A stretch of DNA of 64,000 nt. Origin: Ceriagrion tenellum (lineage: Eukaryota > Arthropoda > Insecta > Odonata > Coenagrionidae). How positions within the stretch are numbered: position 1 is the first letter of the stretch; the number at the start of each line of letters is the position of its first letter. Below the pieces are notes generated by a model, which was not told the origin of the DNA, did not search any database, and saw only the letters and a list, made by a program, of their open reading frames with translations. The stretch lies in the NCBI GenBank assembly GCA_963169105.1, contig OY720643.1, positions 85,915,696 to 85,979,695 on the forward strand. Reading direction: 5' to 3'. The translations under genes were made by a program, and so were the position numbers. Positions 60,641 through 64,000 of this stretch are shown here, in pieces.

Positions 60641-62736
60641 TGCAGTGAATATGGAGACACTTCCTATGGAGTGTGTCGGTTACGTAAATTGCATTGCTAA
60701 TAACTATGATGGAATCAGTAAAAAAATTCTAAATGTAAACATGAAATTGGCTCCTTTAATAGGTGTTTTTAAAATTGTGGATGACGAACTTTTTTTCTTA
60801 AATCTTAGTAAAAATATCATCTGTACTTTGAGAATAATTCTTGCTTGGTGAAAAAAAGTTTCTGGCTAATCTATTAACTTTTTTCACCAAAAAATCCGCA
60901 ATGGCGATAAATATCCGTAAAACTCTTCTTAAAAAAAAGATCAGGTAGATTATAATCACTCACATATATCAACACTAAACCTGGAAAAAAGTGCGCAGTT
61001 TAACATCGATGTACTGCTGTTTCCAGCAGACAAATACCAATGTCTCGACTCGAGAGTAATATAACATCCAATTTAGATTTGCACTTCAAGTTTCTTTCAC
61101 CCGTTAGAAATGTCTAACTTCAAACTGAAGCTGCATCAGTGTATATATTGGATTTCCAATCCCTCTGGATTTGGCACCACAGCCCTCACCCCTCCCTGCT
61201 CATCCTGCAGACACGTTCCCCACCAATACATAGTTGGCCCCATTCCTTCCTTTTGTCCCCCTCCATACATTTCCGTCCTGCTAGCCACCCTTATCTCTTA
61301 CACTGTATTCAATCCTCTTTCATTGCCTTCCATCTCATAAATTTATTTTGTAATTTTGCTCTACTTTCCGCGTTCTGAGTTCCTTTGAATTATTTACCAC
61401 TAGAAATTGAAGGTGTTGCCATTACAAAGGCAACTTGCCTTGCCATGATAGAGAGGAGAGGAAGAATTGGAGGAGCTGAAGGAAAAGAACTGCTCCCTCA
61501 GAAAATATGCAATGTTACTGCAGCAATATTTTTGTAACATTCTTGCAAAAGCATGATGTTGAGGAAGCCAAATTTATACTATCATTTTACATGGAGCATT
61601 AATAGCAGATACGATAAAAGAGTTATCATACTATTAGAATGAGAACAAAAGAGTGAATTTAGAATAAAACCGGCGTAATAGAATCACACATTGCACATAT
61701 CATGTAATATTGTTGTTGTTCATCAAACTCCCAGTTAACAGCGAGTTCAAGGAAAGGCAAAGCCATCTTCCGGTTTGGATTTGACTGACTTCATAAAACT
61801 CACCCTATGTGGTGTTTTGTATCCGTGGAATGATATGTTAAAATGTGGTCCCCTTGCTACCTTTCTTAAAGAGTTGGAGTATATAATTGCTAGGTTCTTT
61901 TCTGCGCTATCCATGTTCCCCAAAGAATTCATCCCTTACATAACTACCCGTCTTGCCCTCTTTATCATAGACGAACTATAAATTATTATGTTATTGATGT
62001 AATATCTACGTTTCAATGTAGGTGAACACCTCATTTTTCCGGCTTTTACAGCGAGGACTATCGTCATCATGAAAGTTTTTCGTTACCTCCCTTAATAAAC
62101 CAGTCAACCGAAATATATAACGGAACTTCGATTCACGGTAGAATTCTTATAGGATTATACATATTGCTAAAATTTTAATTCACGTGTACAGGAACTGATT
62201 GATTGTAGCTCGGCTCCTGTATCTATAGATTCTCAAAAAATCGTGGCAGAGACCTGTGCTGCAGCGAGAGGAGGTAGAAATGAAGGTTGGGGTTATAAGG
62301 ACTGATCGGAGACATAGAGGGTGAGGCAGCAAGATAGAAACACGCAAGGGAACGGATATACTGTGAGAAAAGGACTAGAAACACACATGAAAGACAAATT
62401 GTTGAAATCACCTATCGATATTCCTTTATAGAGACTCTATCCTAAGCTCTCATTCTGAAATGAGTCAAAATGGGAGGACAGGTAGATATTGACTGTGTCC
62501 ACAGTGTAGATGTTGACCCTGATAATGTCGACTATTTGATGAAACCGGCCGTCCAATTAATATTCTAAGTAAATCTAATAAAGTTTTTGTTAATTCCTGA
62601 ACATTATGAAAAAGTTTAGCGCGAGACTATTGAATTTATTAAATCTGAGTATTCCGTTTATTGAAATGCTTGTGTTGGCAGAATTCAGGAAGACTTTCTG
62701 ACGGAATCTCTTCAATTATTAGAATCCTTCCTCCAT
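60641..62736. other. Non-coding, no recognisable gene
   Basis: Frames of 60-79 codons overlap without domains; the 61.1-61.4 kb part is pyrimidine-rich. Confidence 0.5.
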
Positions 62737-62788
62737 TTTATGTATGTTATTATTATTATTTATTATTATTATTATTTATGTATGTTAT
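62737..62788. repeat. (TTA)n tract between 14-bp direct repeats
   Basis: An interrupted (TTA)n array at 62747-62778 overlaps the inner edges of two identical 14-bp words, TTTATGTATGTTAT, at 62737-62750 and 62775-62788. The layout looks like a target-site duplication around a tail-only insertion, though local slippage could give the same result. Confidence 0.7.
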
Positions 62789-63255
62789 CATATTATGTAT
62801 AAATTTATCATTTTCGTGTCTCAAAGTCGTCAACTACGCGGCGGTATTAAGTTTTACGAACTTTTTACGTTTTACGAACATGCCTGTTCCTATTTTGAAA
62901 TCTTATTTACTTATTACTAGGCAAAAATATGAGCTGTTACCTTCCTGATCACTCTCTGGGAAAGTGGTATAATAAAGTTTTGTGCTAATCCTAAATCTAA
63001 GGGAGAAGCTCGGCCATATCCCTAATTGTATAGCGTGAGCGATTAGAGTCTCTTAAAAGAGCCTTTCAGGTTCCACCTTACGCGCCTCATTTCCTATGGT
63101 CATTGTATTTGAAGACTCGGCCATTGACTATCACAGTTGTTCACGAGTTTTCCCTTTTCCAATTTTTTTCCTCCCTTCGATGCAGCAATTTTTTCAACCT
63201 ACCTTGGAGAGGTGTGAGGTATAATTCTCGTCAAAAGAAATAAAAAAAATGCTCG
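62789..63255. other. Non-coding, no recognisable gene
   Basis: No supported feature. Confidence 0.5.
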
Positions 63256-63570
63256 GGCAATTTACCCCAGAGCTCAAGCGGCAGTCCTGAAAGGGGAGCA
63301 TGTTGAGGCTGGCCGTCAAGGGCGGCGCACATCGGCGGGTGACTGAGCTTGGCACAACCCACTTCACCTCGAGCTAATTGGACCACCAGAGTTGATTAGC
63401 CCCGGGAGAATAATAGGCAAGAACCTCTTCACCATGTGTGGCCTTGGAACGGGGCTTCGCCTTATTTCGCCCGGGTCTTTGGGCCCTGGAGAGAGGGAGA
63501 GTTTGAGGGTCGGAGGTTTTTGGGCTGAAATTAAATTGATACACGCGGATGTGGTGAATTAATCGAGGCG
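63256..63570. other. GC-rich block near window end
   Basis: GC and CpG are high from about 63270 to 63560 and drop sharply afterward. No coding frame of note is open, which makes a regulatory or untranslated role more likely than a coding one, but nothing identifies it. Confidence 0.35.
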
Positions 63571-64000
63571 GACATTAAATACAGAAGTGCCTGGAAAAAA
63601 CTTGTTCAAAAGGTCGGTCATGGTGCCAAATATATGAGGTTTTGAAAAAAAATGCTCTACTTTGAGCTTCAGGCGAAAGCGTTCAGTTAGATAGGGAGCG
63701 ATTTTCCGCATTTAGACCTGCATTTTGCTGGAATGTAGCATTGTGTTCAGGTATTTGACATGTATAAGACAAATGAAATACGTAAAAATATAATTTTGGC
63801 TTTATTGAACGTCGTTACTTAAATGCAATGGCGAGTAATATCAATTCTAGCACGTGATTGTTCATAATCGCCATGTACAATGTTATTTTTACGCTGTCAT
63901 ACGGTGCTAGAATATCATCAGAGATTTTAGAAAGAAGTGGAAAAAATTATTCCCCATAGGAAGTGATAAGGCTGCATTATTTATCTTTGACAAGTAGTGT
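63571..64000. other. Non-coding to window end
   Basis: AT-rich DNA with no recognisable feature. Confidence 0.55.

Noticed and set aside
1..64000. CRISPR array or bacterial operon
   Set aside because: No regularly spaced repeats with unique spacers and no compact gene arrangement; the sequence is plainly eukaryotic.

Overview
The window looks like an AT-rich, repeat-rich stretch of an arthropod nuclear genome, most likely from an insect. That inference rests on the mixture of decayed non-LTR retrotransposons, tRNA-derived SINEs and several short inverted-repeat DNA elements, and on the absence of bacterial operon structure. I found no host protein-coding gene I can support. Open frames not tied to a mobile element are short, unconserved to my eye, and mostly overlap one another in GC-rich or low-complexity DNA. 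The segment is best read as intergenic or as part of a very long intron.

Layout. 1-5 kb: a 5'-truncated non-LTR element with a (TTA)n tail (about 2.40-2.86 kb), then a diverged 224-bp tandem duplication and a CpG-rich patch. 5.35-5.69 kb: a hAT-like non-autonomous element. 9.98-10.5 kb: a decayed minus-strand non-LTR 3' end, whose paralogue at 32.3-33.0 kb carries a tRNA-derived SINE nested inside it. 15.0-15.9 kb: another minus-strand reverse-transcriptase tail and a tRNA-like SINE head. 18.45-18.72 kb: an unclassified repeat that recurs at 40.54-40.80 kb. 20.65-21.28 kb: a plus-strand non-LTR tail with three in-frame stops but no frameshift. 24.3-25.1 kb: a diverged direct repeat and a foldback. 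29.61-29.89 kb: a TTAA-flanked piggyBac-like MITE. 30.3-31.2 kb: a plus-strand reverse-transcriptase remnant with a mutated YADD box and one frameshift. 34.8-36.1 kb: a cluster of promoter-type motifs, a (TA)22-T17 tract and the strongest CpG-rich block. 37.67 kb: a perfect 25-bp hairpin. 39.54-40.16 kb: an inverted-repeat element with Penelope-like traits. 46.12-46.55 kb: a MITE built from degenerate ATCGATGG motifs. 47.6-48.2 kb: an isolated 63-bp duplication. 54.9 kb and 60.5 kb: two fragmentary mobile-element ends.

Nothing here works as a gene pathway. What the window records is layered transposition: at least five distinct non-LTR remnants, three unrelated tRNA-derived heads, hAT-like and piggyBac-like non-autonomous elements, and one Penelope-like candidate. 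The most interesting non-element signal is the motif cluster at 34.8-35.0 kb (a perfect CRE, two exact TATCGATA sites 20 bp apart and a TATA box) just upstream of the CpG-rich block, which could mark an unannotated promoter. All family assignments come from reading motifs by eye. No database search was possible.
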